Shown here: positions 27,285 to 37,570 of the stretch, piece by piece | How positions within the stretch are numbered: position 1 is the stretch's first letter | Layout: each line of letters starts with the position of its first letter | DNA from: Thermoleophilia bacterium | GTDB taxonomy: Bacteria; Actinomycetota; Thermoleophilia; RBG-16-64-13 | NCBI GenBank assembly: GCA_027493445.1 | Contig: JAOSKU010000001.1 | Coordinates: forward strand, 2,996,822-3,060,821 | Length of the DNA stretch: 64,000 nt | Direction: 5' to 3' | Translations under genes and position numbers: made by a program | The notes under the pieces: model-generated | Database searches by the model: none | Seen by the model: only the letters and a program-made list of their open reading frames with translations | Told to the model about the DNA's origin: nothing

Positions 27285-30200
27285 TCAAGCGTCACGACCC
27301 CGCTCGAACCAACTCCCCTCCGCCTTGAGCTCGTCCGCCTTGTCCTTGCCGATCAAGTGTCGCGCGAGGCGGCGGAAGTGGTTCGTCATCGCGCCCTGGT
27401 CGTCGAGCTCGGTGGCCGCCACGGCGATGACCAGGTACCCCCGGGCCATGAGCTCTGCCCGAATGGCTCTGTCCACTGCGGCGGTCTCCGGATTGCCGTG
27501 AAGGTGGCTGCTCAAGCCGTCGAGATAGATGCACACACCGGGGTCGTCATCGTCCTCTCCGGCATAGAAGAAGTCGGGCACGGTCCGTTCGTATGGTTTC
27601 CCGAGGGCTAGCGGGTGCTGGGCCACAGGTTCGGCGAAACCGGCCGCGAGCAGTAGATGACGCAGCTTCTGCTCCGCCAGATTGACGGCTCCCTCCCCGA
27701 CCCCGGGGGCGAGAGTCGACCCGGCTTGGGCGGGGATGGCGTGCGAGAAGGAGAGATCCGAGCTCCACTCAAGGAGTCGGCTTCTTGCGAGGTGTCGATC
27801 TAGATGTCGGTGGTAGTGCGCGTTGCGGAATGTCCACAGGCAATCGATGCAGGCGCGGTCGCAGGCGGCCGGACAGCTCTCGGCCAGAGCAAGGGTGGCG
27901 CCCACCACCTCGGGCCAACGGGCGAGCGCCTGGTTGAGGAGGCCGGACCCACCCGGCATCGGGTCGTAGAGCAAGGCGTGGGCGAATTCGGCCCCGGGTT
28001 CGCCGATCACCAGCACATGAAGATCCTCCAGTTCCATCTCGAGCACCGCCGCCATCCCCTGCCGCAGCGTCTCAACGAGGGAGTAGGCTTCGGTCTTGTC
28101 GGCACAGCCGGGGAGGGAGAGGGCGTCGGCCACGGTGTCGGCGTAGAAGCCAACCGCCTGGACGGGCGCGCCGCACCGCTCCAGGTGGGTCTGCGTGAAA
28201 TGGTCTTGCTCCGCTTGAGAGGAGAAGGGCGAGCGACTCTGGCCGCAGACGAGGCACAGGGGATACCCAAGCTCGCCCGCCTGGACGCTTCGGCTCGCAC
28301 CGACGTTGACCAACCGCAGGTGCACGCCGCGCCGGAAGTGGAGGGCCCGCTCGCCCCAGGTGAACGCCCTCCCGGGGCCGTGCCTGCCCTGCTCGTATCC
28401 GTAGACCGCCACCGGCATCTGGAAGCGGAACTCCTCGTCGTCGGATATGTGGGACACGTGGGGCAGCTCCACATCGCAGATGGGGACGGCGGGGAGTCCG
28501 GCGGCGCCGAGGGTCTCGACTGCGGGTGCCGCCCCGGGAGTGGGGAGGGCGCCCACCTCGCGGATGGCCTCGTGAGCTGCGTCCACTTGGAATAGCACCG
28601 GTTCCACCGGTTCGAGGTGGTAGCGCCGGGCAATGAAGCGGTTGGCATTCGCGTAGATGAGGTTGCCGGGCACGTACTCCCGCAATGCCAGAGCCGGCGG
28701 TCGGGGCAGACTGAAGTCCCGACTGCCGGAGAGAAAGCGCGGCACCTGGGCGTGGCCGACGATCGATCCGGAGTCGAGGCCGTATCCGGGCAGGAAGCCC
28801 TCGATGGCGAGCGCGGCGTACGTGGAGCGCTCGTCGTAGCCCTCGGCGGCGAGCCGGTCCCCGCCCCCGCCTTTCAAGCGCTGGATCATGCGCTTGCAGC
28901 GTTCGTGGAGAGCTTCTTCGTCGGGGTCAAGGGCTCCCTTTCGGCGCTGCACAGCCTGCAGTCGGGCTGTTTGAGCCATGGCCCAGTCGAGTCGGCGCCG
29001 CAAGGTACGGGTGACCTCGGCCAAGTGGGCGCCGGCTCCGAGAAGCTCCTCGCGCAACCGCTCTACGGTGACGAGATCGGCGGCTTCGTCCGGCCATCCC
29101 TGCGTGAAAGCGGCGACGAGGTGGGGCAGCAGCTCGGACCCATGCGTGCGAACGACACCGTCGAGCGGTGACGGGTCGAAGGCCTGCGGGAGGATGTGAC
29201 CGTCGTCGTCGAAAAGGTATCCGCGGACGAAAGTCGGGAAGCAGCGCTGAAGGGCCCGCGTGATCTGTTGGCGCTGATTCTCCTCAAGGCCGCCTCCCGC
29301 GCGCGCCAGCTGGTGCAGGCGGGTGAGCATCGCGGCGTGCACGTGCTTGCGTATGAGGAGCGGGTTCTGCATGTTGAAATGGGGGAGGCGACACGGCGCC
29401 GTCCAGCATCTTCACCGGATCGGCGAAGTAGGCGCGGTCGTGGCTCGCCGGGCGGGCGTAGGTCAGGTTCACCGCCATGCGGTGACGTCGCCCTGCCCGT
29501 CCCACCCGCTGCCAGTAGTTCGCGGGGAGGGGTGGGACGTTCCGCATCAGCACCGTGTCGAGGGCGCCGATGTCCACGCCGAGCTCGAGGGTGGGCGTCG
29601 CCACCAGGGTGTTAACCCGATCCTGGCGCTCGTCCTTGAAGGACATCTCGAGAGCTTCGCGTACGTCGTCGGGCACTTGGGCCGAGTGCTCGGCGGGCCG
29701 GAGCATGGCGAAGTCGCCCTGGCCGGCGGTGAGGTCGAGCACGGTGAGGTCGTAGTCGTCGGGGTTCTCCTCCTCGAACTGCACGGTTCCGTCACAGCGC
29801 CAGGCCATACACCGCCCTCTCGGCCCACGGCGCAGCTGGGCCCGGCGGCAGGTGGAGCAACGCCAGAGGCCCCGGTGGGGGTGGAGCTCGAGGAGGTCGG
29901 CGTCTATCTGGTGGGCCCCCGCGGTACCCGCGAGGGGCTTCCCGGCGGCCGACTCGAGCCTTGCGGGCGCGAGCAGGCGCAGATCGTTCGCGAGCAGACC
30001 CCACAAGCGGGTGAGGAACTCGTCCACCTGCTCCGCCGGCACGCCCCAACCGCGCACCACCTGTTTCGCGAGTGTGCCTCCGCCGGAGCTCAGCCACTGC
30101 GTCACCCGTCCAGGGCGGTCCCCTGGGTTGCGGGCGAGCTTGAGTCCCTTCGGCCCCCCCGGGAGGAGCGGAAGATACCCCCGTTGGATCTCCCGAGCGC

Positions 30201-32832
30201 CTTCGCGCAGGAACTTCGAGAAGAGCCGGCCGTCGCGATCGAGCAGGTGCGTCCCCCGGCGGTAGACGTCGAGGAGTGCCGCGATGCCTTCGGCCAGGTC
30301 GGCGGGATCGGCGGCCGTTCGCGGCGCCCACTCCTCCACGAAGGGCAGAGTTGGCTCCAGACCCCGGTACCCGACTCGGAGCCGCCCCCAGGGCTCGAGG
30401 CCCACGCGCTGCTTGACGCCGGTAACCACCTCGCGAAGCACCTGAATGCGCAGGAAGTACCGCCGCTCTTCGGCGTGCTTGAGGGGCTCGCCCGCCTTCC
30501 GATGCATCTGCCACACCTCGGGGGCCAGTGCCCGCGACAGCTCGTCATCGGCGTCGAGGAGAGCGTCGAGTCGTGCCACCAGATCTCCGACTCCGATGCC
30601 GGGGGCGCCGGCAATCTCTTGCGCCATCAGCGCCCGCAGGCGGAAGCGCCGAGCGTGATCGTGCATCCAGCCGGCCTGGAAGGCGGCGTCCTGCCGGTTG
30701 TCGGCGAAGACGAGCAGGCGCCGCCGATCGGCGTACTGGATCATGTTCTGGGCGAGCACGTGGACGTCGGACACGGTCACCGCGCGCACCGGTCGCGCCG
30801 GCTCGCGGTAGCGGCCCCCCCACGGTCGCCTGCCCTGGGCGCCACAGGACAAGCATGAGGTCAGAAACCCTGCGTGCTTCTCGCTCTGCTCCGTCGCTAG
30901 GAGGGGCACGAGAGCGTCCGTCCTCCCGCACGAGAGACATGCGGTCCCCTGTTCGTGGTGGAGGGCACCGCAGGTGCGGCAGAAGAACGTCCTGTGAGCG
31001 CGGGAGGGGGAGGGTGGTGCCCGCATCGTCGGGCGGTCTGTCATCGTCTGGTCCGTTCCCGGCGGGTTCGCTGTCGCCGTCGCCGGTGAGCAGGCGATCG
31101 GTGAGCACCACTCTGTTTCCGCCGAGGCTCTCTTCGAGGTGCGGCCACACTACCGCCTCGCCGCAGGCGTCACCGCCCCCAGGCCCTTGGAGCTCACGGT
31201 GAGGTCTTTCACGAAGTGCCAGTAGTAGTGCTGGCCGCAGGTGCTGCAGGTCATGACCGGCAGGGGGAAGAGGGTCGCGCTGTCGCCGTCTGCCGCACCG
31301 TCAGGTTGCGCGACAGGTTGTGGCCGGGCAACGCCTACGGTGCCTGCTTCGTCTTCAGCCGAGAGCCACAAACGGGGGCCCGGCTGATCTTCCGGGAAGG
31401 TCACCACCGCCCCGGGGATGCCGCGGGTGAAACCGTGGACCACGGGTCGAAGAAGTGGCCGACCGTCTTTCCGAGCGGCCGCCCCCAGGGCGAGCCAGAC
31501 GAGCACCTCCTCCTCGGTGACGGTGCGACCGAGTGCCTTACTCACCGAGTCGAGCAGGTCGGTCAGAGGGCGCGGCCGATCGAGGGTGCCGGTGAGCTGA
31601 AACACCGCCTCGTGCCCAGCCAGGAGATCGAAGAGAGCTTCCCGCCATCCATCCTCGGTGGAGATGTGCCGGCCCACCATCGCCCGCACCACCTGGGCCA
31701 CGCCAGGGCCGGCGTCGTCGCGATCCAAAGCCTGCAGGACATATGGGAGGTGCGTGGCCGCATCGCCCTTGAAGTCGGTGATACGCAGTCCGGGAGCGGC
31801 CCAATCTTGGTCCTCGTATTCCTCGCCGACGTAGACCACGTCGTGCCGCGGCACTCCGAACAGGCGAGAGGCGAACTCTCGTCCGGCATCAGCTCGGGCG
31901 GCGTCGGCGATCGTGGCCGAGGTAGCAACGAACACCGTATCGGCCGCCGACGCCCCCAGGAAGGACCGCAGCCGGCGTACCAAGCAGGCGGTCTCCGCGC
32001 CGGCGGTTCCCGAGATGGTGTGGGCCTCGTCGAACACCAGGTATTCGAGTCGGGCGCCTTCGAAGAGCTCGACATCGCGGTGGCGGGTCAACAGCAGCTC
32101 GAGCTGCTTGACGTTCGTCAGCAAGATGAGCGGCTGCGCTCCCGCCGTCCGCATGGATTCGCGGGAGGCCCGCTCCTCGGGTGGGTGCACGGTTCGACCG
32201 CCCCCGCCCTGAGCCTGCTCTTTCGCCACAGCCGCCAGATAGTCGGCCTGGGACGCGCCTGCCCTCAAGCGAACCCCGCCGACCTCCGCCTCGTTTTCCG
32301 GCGTCTTGCCTACGTACATGCCGAAGGTGACTCCCGTCCCCGCCAGCAGCTGCCGCAGGCGGCCCAGCTGGTCTTCCGCCAAGGCGTTCATCGGGTAGAC
32401 AAGGACGGCAATGATTCCAGACGGCGCCTTCCGATCCCGCAATTCCAGGCACCGGCTGACGATGGGATAGAGAAAGCACTCGGTCTTGCCCGAGCCGGTT
32501 CCGGTGGAGACGATAGTAGGGTGACGCGCGGCGATGGCCCGCACCGCCTGCTCCTGATGGCCGTAGAGATTCGGGAAGGGAACCAGCTGTTGCATGTGCG
32601 GATCCAGCAGTTCTTGCGCTACGAGGTCGGCCACGTTCGCGCCCTCGCGGAACGGCCGGGACAGACTGATATACGGGCCCTTGAGGAGGGGCGTGCGCCG
32701 CGATTCTTCCAACGAAAGGAGCGAGCGCAGCTGGGCGTAGAGCCCCGGGTCGGCGAAGGGGTAGGTGGTCAGCTGGTAGCGCAGGAAATCGCCGACGACT
32801 TTCTCCGTGTAGGCGATGGGGTTCAGGGCCAT
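27285..32832 (-). pseudogene. Giant DEAD/DEAH helicase with DUF1998 domain, broken by three frameshifts
   Basis: About 1,850 residues if repaired. The N-terminal helicase domain has GTGSGKTE (Walker A), YPMNALAEDQ and FDEAH (DEAH box). The middle part has CxxC zinc motifs (CRTCGALHHEQG) and the C-terminal helicase motif LVATPTLELGVDIG...QRVGRAGRR. The C-terminus has the DUF1998 cysteine cluster CPAACDRACIDCLW. Frame breaks lie near C-run 31176-31180, G-rich 31002-31013 and G-run 29381-29385, each repairable by one base, so this may be an intact gene with assembly errors. Size and domains resemble helicases of anti-phage systems such as DruE (Druantia) or DrmA/DrmB, but no partner genes of those systems adjoin. 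Open fragments: 31150-32832, 29284-31044, 27285-29372. Confidence 0.8.
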
Positions 32833-33216
32833 CGGACGACTTTCACGAGTCCACGGTTACCGGCCATAGGTCAGCTTTCAGTCGAGCGCGAATGCGTGCT
32901 CCGGACGGGTGGAGCGATTACAGGGTGGTTCCTCTCGCGCCCGCGTTCGGCGCATAGGGGTTGTGCCGAGGATTAGTGTGGGTCCCTTCCCGGGCCGCGA
33001 CCATCTTTTCAAGCTAGACTGATCCTATCAACTTACGATAAAGCATCAATAGACTGAAAAAGGGAGACCGAGGGGCTCGCGAGTAGCCTCGGGAATCATA
33101 CTACGACCTCTCGATCCACTCCGCGCTTCTTCGCATGAACCTCTTGCCTTCTCCGTTTCCTCCATATATAGTGTTTCCAATTTGGGAAACGGGGCACTGC
33201 CAGGAAACAGGCCACC
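32833..33216. other. Divergent promoter region, helicase versus first AbiE-like cassette
   Basis: 384 bases without a gene. It is locally AT-rich (33015-33060) compared with the rest of the window and holds the operator repeats at 33155-33208. Confidence 0.5.
33155..33208 (+). promoter_or_regulatory. Symmetric nested operator of the first AbiEi-like gene
   Basis: Two GTTTCC half-sites (33155, 33173) and two GGAAAC half-sites (33185, 33203) are each spaced 18 bases apart and share one centre of symmetry. TATATA (about 33165-33170), a likely -10 box, lies between them. The cassette starts at 33217. AbiEi antitoxins are known to autorepress by binding inverted repeats in their promoter. Confidence 0.7.
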
Positions 33217-34281
33217 ATGGAGCACATCCAGCGAGATATCGAATCCGGGCTGAGGGATCTCTTCCCCGGCTGGGATGTCGCTCGGACGCCCGGGCCGGCG
33301 CCCGATTTCGGGCCCCCCGCATTTGGCGCGCGCCTGCGAAACGCAGACGCCGAGGTCAATCTCAGGGTGGAGTTCGCACCGGTTGCAAGCCGTGCACGAC
33401 TGCGTGACGCCGCCCGCTTGTTCGTTCAACGCCAGGCGGGCGGGCAAGGGGCGGTTTACATGCTCGCCGCCGCATTCATCAGCCCAACCAACCAGCAGAT
33501 ACTGCGAGAGGCAGGAGTGCCCTTCTTCGACTTTGCGGGCAACGCCTGGCTGGTGCACGATCGGTTCCACATTGATCGACGAGGCTTTGCCAACCCCTCG
33601 AAGGAGAGCCGTCCCGCCCGCGATCCGTTCTCGGACAAAGCTTCGTTGGTGCTCCGACTTCTCATGAGCACGCGGGAACACATGGGTATCCGGCAGATCG
33701 CCGAAGAAGCAGACCTTACGGCGGGCTACGTCTCCAAGGTAGCGCAGGAGCTGGAGCGACGGGGATACCTTGACAGGAAGCGAGAAGGCATCGCCTTGCG
33801 TCATGCGACTGATCTCCTCCAGGAGTGGGTCTACTCCTATCGAAAGCGCCGATCCACAGCCGGCGCAAGCTACTTTGTGCCCGCGCGGCATGCGGAGGAG
33901 CTGATTGGGCGGCTGTCACATGCGCAGGCTGCCGGTTCTGACAACTACGTTCTCACGCTTCATGCCGGCGCAAGCCTTGTCGACCGGTACGCGGACTTCG
34001 ACACGGTCGATCTCTATGTCAGGAACCTGGCGTTCGCCGATGCCATCACTGCTGAACTCGGTGGACGGGCGGTCGAGCGCGGAGGCAACCTGTCCATGCG
34101 TGTGCCCTATTATCGCGTGTCCGCGTTCTTTGGGAAGCGCCAGGTGGGCGGACTATGGGTGGCGTCAGACCTCCAACTCTATCTCGACCTGTACGACTAC
34201 CCCGTGCGCGGTCGCGAGCAGGCTGAACATCTCTACAACCGCTGGCTGCAACCCCTCTTGGAGGCAAACGACACGCTGTGA
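33217..34281 (+). CDS. AbiEi-like antitoxin/transcriptional autoregulator (type IV TA), cassette 1
   Basis: 354 residues. The N-terminal half resembles the endonuclease-like fold seen in this family (EVNLRVEFAPVASRARLRDAA; ISPTNQQILREAGVPFFDFAGNAWL). The middle has a winged helix, MGIRQIAEEADLTAGYVSKV (about residues 160-200). The C-terminal part is the AbiEi-type domain. Its last bases overlap the nucleotidyltransferase gene (GTGA). The gene pair and the operator fit an AbiE-type system that blocks phage growth by abortive infection. Assignment is by context and overall pattern. Confidence 0.7.
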   Translation: MEHIQRDIESGLRDLFPGWDVARTPGPAPDFGPPAFGARLRNADAEVNLRVEFAPVASRARLRDAARLFVQRQAGGQGAVYMLAAAFISPTNQQILREAGVPFFDFAGNAWLVHDRFHIDRRGFANPSKESRPARDPFSDKASLVLRLLMSTREHMGIRQIAEEADLTAGYVSKVAQELERRGYLDRKREGIALRHATDLLQEWVYSYRKRRSTAGASYFVPARHAEELIGRLSHAQAAGSDNYVLTLHAGASLVDRYADFDTVDLYVRNLAFADAITAELGGRAVERGGNLSMRVPYYRVSAFFGKRQVGGLWVASDLQLYLDLYDYPVRGREQAEHLYNRWLQPLLEANDTL

Positions 34282-35111
34282 GAACCGAGATCGACCCCAC
34301 CTTGCTGATCGGCCTGCGCGCGCTCGAACCGTATCTGGCCGACATCGTGATCGTCGGAGGCTGGGCTCCCTATCTCTACGCCTTGCACCAGGGGGCCGTC
34401 CGGTCAAGCCCTCCGCGGACAGCGGATATCGACATCGCGGTTCCTCGAGCCCTTCCCCCGCGGGGGCCTTCGATCGACGAGCTTCTCTCGCGGGCCGGAT
34501 TTGAGTGCGAGTTCCGCTCACGAGACGTGCCGCCCGTTACCGCGTATGTCGCGCGCCGTGGCGACGATGACGTTGAGATAGAGTTCATCACCGATTCGCT
34601 GGGTGCCGACGAGCAGGTCGTCGAGGTTCAGGACGGCCTGACCGCACAAGAACTTCATTACGTGCGGCTGCTCCTCGAGAATACGTGGACCATCGACCTT
34701 GCGAAATTCTTTCATGGCGACGCCGGCCAGGAGGTCCGAGTCCCCACTCCCGCGGCGTTCATGTTGCACAAAGGACTGGTCTACCGGAAGCGGTCCGATC
34801 AACTGAAGAAGGAGAAGGACCTCTACTACGTTTTCTACGTGGTGGACACCTTCGTCGAATGGCATGACTGGATCAGGTCTGACCTGTCGACGCTCGCCGC
34901 CCGGTGGCCGGCATGGTTGAAACGCTGTGCTGCCAACCTGGGCGGCGCCTTCGCTGCTTCCGATTCTGCAGGGGTGCAGGCGCTCCTGAATCAGCGTCCG
35001 CAAACCGCATACTCGGGATTGAACGACGACCAATTCCGGGAGTACGCCTGGTCTACGATGAAAGCCCTCGAAGAAATGATGCGGACCGCACCACAGTCTT
35101 CGGGGCGATGA
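34278..35111 (+). CDS. Nucleotidyltransferase, AbiEii-like toxin, cassette 1
   Basis: 277 residues. DIVIVGGWAPYLYALHQG followed by RTADIDIAVPR supplies the GG-W and paired-aspartate motifs of AbiEii/DUF1814-type nucleotidyltransferases, and the late HKGLVYRKRSDQLKKEKDLYYVFY block is typical. It starts at GTG 34278, overlapping the AbiEi-like gene by four bases. Family toxins add nucleotides to RNA or protein targets; the target here is unknown. Confidence 0.75.
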   Translation: MRTEIDPTLLIGLRALEPYLADIVIVGGWAPYLYALHQGAVRSSPPRTADIDIAVPRALPPRGPSIDELLSRAGFECEFRSRDVPPVTAYVARRGDDDVEIEFITDSLGADEQVVEVQDGLTAQELHYVRLLLENTWTIDLAKFFHGDAGQEVRVPTPAAFMLHKGLVYRKRSDQLKKEKDLYYVFYVVDTFVEWHDWIRSDLSTLAARWPAWLKRCAANLGGAFAASDSAGVQALLNQRPQTAYSGLNDDQFREYAWSTMKALEEMMRTAPQSSGR

Positions 35112-35115
35112 TGAG

Positions 35116-35550
35116 CGGGCGTGATGGGCCGCTTGTCGGGCTTGAAGCCTTTCGCGAGGAGTGAGGCCTCCACGGCGCGCCTATCTCTCGGCACGAGCGA
35201 CTTCTTCCATTCGAGCGAGTAGTCCGCGCTTCCGCTCGGTAGCCGCAGGACTGAGTCTGTCATCGTCGGCCTTGGCGTAGTTGCGCCACAGGACGTCGAA
35301 CTCCACCATGAGCGCTTCATCGAGCTCGTCGCGAGTAAAGGCGCACATGTCGATGCCGAGCGAGGGATTGGTCAGACATATCAGCTGCTTCGACTGGTCC
35401 AGATCCGGAGTCAGAACCAATGGTTCGTGTAGCCTGAGAACGTAGTCCGGCAGCTGAACTTCGGCCAGGTAGAAGGGTGACAGATCCACTTCACGAATGT
35501 CGTTCACCTGGTTCTCGAAGAGAAGGTCTTCGACCCCTTCCTCGTAGACA
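35116..35550 (-). pseudogene. Truncated duplicate of the segment at 38.86-39.35 kb
   Basis: This stretch repeats 38860-39350 nearly base for base. The minus strand reads NDIREVDLSPFYLAEVQLPDYVLRL... to ARMEEVARAER, the C-terminal ~108 residues of the 38914-39986 gene, followed by the first residues (PRDRRAVEASLLAKGF) of its small downstream neighbour. An internal block present in the other copy (about 39240-39312) is deleted, and the 5' part of the gene is missing. It is a dead copy left by duplication around the second AbiE-like cassette. Confidence 0.75.
35116..35550. repeat. Direct repeat, copy 1 (other copy 38860-39350)
   Basis: About 400 bases in the same orientation as 38860-39350 with only scattered substitutions (for example 'gtcatcgtcggcc' shared) and one deletion. 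The two copies bracket the HigA/HigB remnant and AbiE-like cassette 2. Confidence 0.8.
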
Positions 35551-35724
35551 CAGCCGCCGGCATGATGCAGAGAGCCGCATCGCGCCTCTCTGGGGCAAGA
35601 ATCGCGGCCGGAATACTTGGCTTTGCGCCCGATGCACCGCCGCTGGGCGAAGTGAGCCGATCATACCTCCCGGCCCCGCGAACGCAACGAGTGACCAACG
35701 GCGGCCGGCGTCCTCAACAGTGTA

Positions 35725-35739
35725 TACGCCAATGGCGTA
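35725..35739 (+). promoter_or_regulatory. Palindromic operator of the HigBA-like unit
   Basis: TACGCCAATGGCGTA is a perfect palindrome about a central A, lying 11 bases before the ATG of the toxin remnant. This is the expected place for HigA autorepression of the higBA promoter. Confidence 0.6.
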
Positions 35740-35749
35740 GCATAGACCC

Positions 35750-35940
35750 ATGGTCATCGTCGAGACTCCGATCTTCACGAAACAGGTTCTGGACACTTCG
35801 TTCCGGTGACGAATACCGCCTCTCTCAGCGGACGTTGCCGGAGCATCCGGACACCGGGTCATCCCCGGCAGCGGTGGCCTCCGCAAGCTGCGCGGGTCGA
35901 CACAGGGCGCGGCAAACGCGGCGGAGTGAAGATCGTCGAG
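35750..35940 (+). pseudogene. HigB/RelE-type toxin remnant
   Basis: Starts MVIVETPIFTKQVLDT as family toxins do, then jumps frame: (GDEYRLSQRTLPEHPDTG) to (VIPGSGGLRKLRGSTQG) to (RGKRGGVKIV), where the product ends by running into the antitoxin start. The usual C-terminal strand is missing. At least three frame changes that do not lie in long homopolymers indicate genuine decay. The antitoxin gene behind it is intact. Confidence 0.7.
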
Positions 35941-35950
35941 GAGGAATACC

Positions 35951-36289
35951 ATGAAGGATGAGCTCTTCCAGGAACTTCTGCCAAGCGTGAAGCAGGGCGC
36001 GGCCATCATGAGGGGTACGCTGCAGCCAAGTCGCACGTTCGAATTCCCCGAGACTGAGGTGCGCGCCCTGAGGAGGCAATTCGGCCTCACGCAGGACAAG
36101 TTCGCGCACCTAATGGGTATCAGCGTCGGCACGCTGCGAAACTGGGAGCAGGGTCGGCGCCGGCCGGAGGGCGCGGCGAGGGTGCTGTTGCGGGTCGCAT
36201 CTACGCACCCTGAGGCGCTGTTGGATGCGGCCGGCGAAAGCAAACAGGATTGCCAAATAGGCCCAGAAAAACTATCAAATGGATTCTGA
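35951..36289 (+). CDS. HigA/NadS-type XRE-family antitoxin
   Basis: 112 residues with an XRE helix-turn-helix, ALRRQFGLTQDKFAHLMGISVGTLRNWEQGRRRPEGAA (about 38-75), the hallmark of HigA antitoxins that follow a HigB gene. GAGGAGGAA lies just upstream of ATG 35951. With the toxin ruined, it may persist as an orphan repressor of its own palindromic operator. Confidence 0.82.
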   Translation: MKDELFQELLPSVKQGAAIMRGTLQPSRTFEFPETEVRALRRQFGLTQDKFAHLMGISVGTLRNWEQGRRRPEGAARVLLRVASTHPEALLDAAGESKQDCQIGPEKLSNGF

Positions 36290-36425
36290 CTGACCAAATG
36301 GCAAGGGGAGAGCGCCAGACACGCCACCTGGTCGAACGAACCCGGTGTTCGCCACCCAGCAGTTCCGCGCAGGGCTCTCCTGCTAACCGCTCAACGCGGT
36401 TCGTCTTGCTTTCAGCTCGTCGGTC

Positions 36426-36514
36426 GTTTCAGTGCTACAATGAAACGCATATAGGACTGAAAACATGACAATCCCAGATCCCTGAGCGCTGCAAGGGTTT
36501 CGGGGAGAGAAACC
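36426..36514 (+). promoter_or_regulatory. Inverted-repeat operators of the second AbiEi-like gene
   Basis: Two inverted repeats precede ATG 36533: CGTTTCA...TGAAACG (36425-36447) and GGTTTC...GAAACC (36496-36514). They share the GTTTC/GAAAC core with the cassette 1 operator but are arranged differently. Confidence 0.6.
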
Positions 36515-36532
36515 ATTTGATGAGGCACTGAA

Positions 36533-37570
36533 ATGACCAATGCACTGAAAATCGCGGGTCCTCTCACTCCTCACGCCCTTCGTGTTGCGCGGAGTCTCCC
36601 GCTGGCGACCGCTGAGCCCGCGGCTGATGCTGTGCTGGCCATCGGTGACCGCGCGTTTCCCGTCGAGATCAAGTATCAGGCGCGGATCGGGGCGGCTGAG
36701 GCCTGGGCGGTTGTGAGGAGAAGCCGAGAACGTGGGTCTACATACGGCCCCACCATACTCGCGCTCGGCGATAGGACCACTGAAGAAGCCCGTCGCATCC
36801 TGGAGCAGAATGGAGTCGCGTACATCGACGGCACCGGCAACGCGCATGTCGACCTGCCCGGCCTCTACGTCCATGTGGAGCGGCCTCAGCCCAGCAGGCA
36901 GACTCGAAGGGGTGCAGGTTCCCCAAGGTTGGCCGGCAAGGCGGGAGTGGTCGCTCAAGCGCTCCTGTTGGAACCGGACCGCGATTGGCGCGTGATTGAT
37001 CTCGCAGCACGGGCGAAGGTGTCGCTTGGGTCGGCACACGCTGTGCTGGCCCGTCTCGAGGAGCTGGGCATCATGGAGGCCGGTGGCGAACAACGTGCGG
37101 AGAGTCGTCGCGTCAGCAACCGGACAGCGCTGCTCGATACATGGGCGGAAGAGAATCGCGACCTCGGCGTCCGGCAGGTTGGGGCCTACGTGCTCCCCAC
37201 TCGCGAAGGCGATATTGCCCTGACAATCGGCCGCGTTCTTCGCCAAGAGAAAGTTGTGTACGCTCTTTCCGGAGTCGCGGCTGCCGCCATGCTCGCCCCA
37301 TTACTCACGGCTGTTCCCGTGACCACCTTCTGGATCGACGAGGCGCACCCGCTGGAAGACGTCGTCGTCATGCTCAGGGCCGAGGTTGTAGAGAGCGGGG
37401 CAAACGTGCTTCTTAGGCAGGCCAAGAACAGTACGGCTCTCGCGTTCTCTGAAGAGCGAGACAATCTTCATCTGGCGAACGTGTTCAGGATTTACTATGA
37501 CGCTCGCCGCGATCCGAGGCGCGGACGCGAACAGGCGGAACACTTTCGTGAGGAGGTGATCGGCTGGTGA
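36533..37570 (+). CDS. AbiEi-like antitoxin/regulator, cassette 2
   Basis: 345 residues. DRAFPVEIKYQARIGAAEAWAV and ILEQNGVAYIDGTGNAHVDLPGLYVHVER match the same general layout as cassette 1 (nuclease-like N-terminus ending in the 'GN' block). A winged helix follows (WRVIDLAARAKVSLGSAHAVLARLEELG), then the C-terminal domain ending RRGREQAEHFREEV, comparable to RGREQAEHLYNRW of cassette 1. It overlaps the next gene by four bases. Probably the antitoxin and autorepressor. Confidence 0.68.
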   Translation: MTNALKIAGPLTPHALRVARSLPLATAEPAADAVLAIGDRAFPVEIKYQARIGAAEAWAVVRRSRERGSTYGPTILALGDRTTEEARRILEQNGVAYIDGTGNAHVDLPGLYVHVERPQPSRQTRRGAGSPRLAGKAGVVAQALLLEPDRDWRVIDLAARAKVSLGSAHAVLARLEELGIMEAGGEQRAESRRVSNRTALLDTWAEENRDLGVRQVGAYVLPTREGDIALTIGRVLRQEKVVYALSGVAAAAMLAPLLTAVPVTTFWIDEAHPLEDVVVMLRAEVVESGANVLLRQAKNSTALAFSEERDNLHLANVFRIYYDARRDPRRGREQAEHFREEVIGW

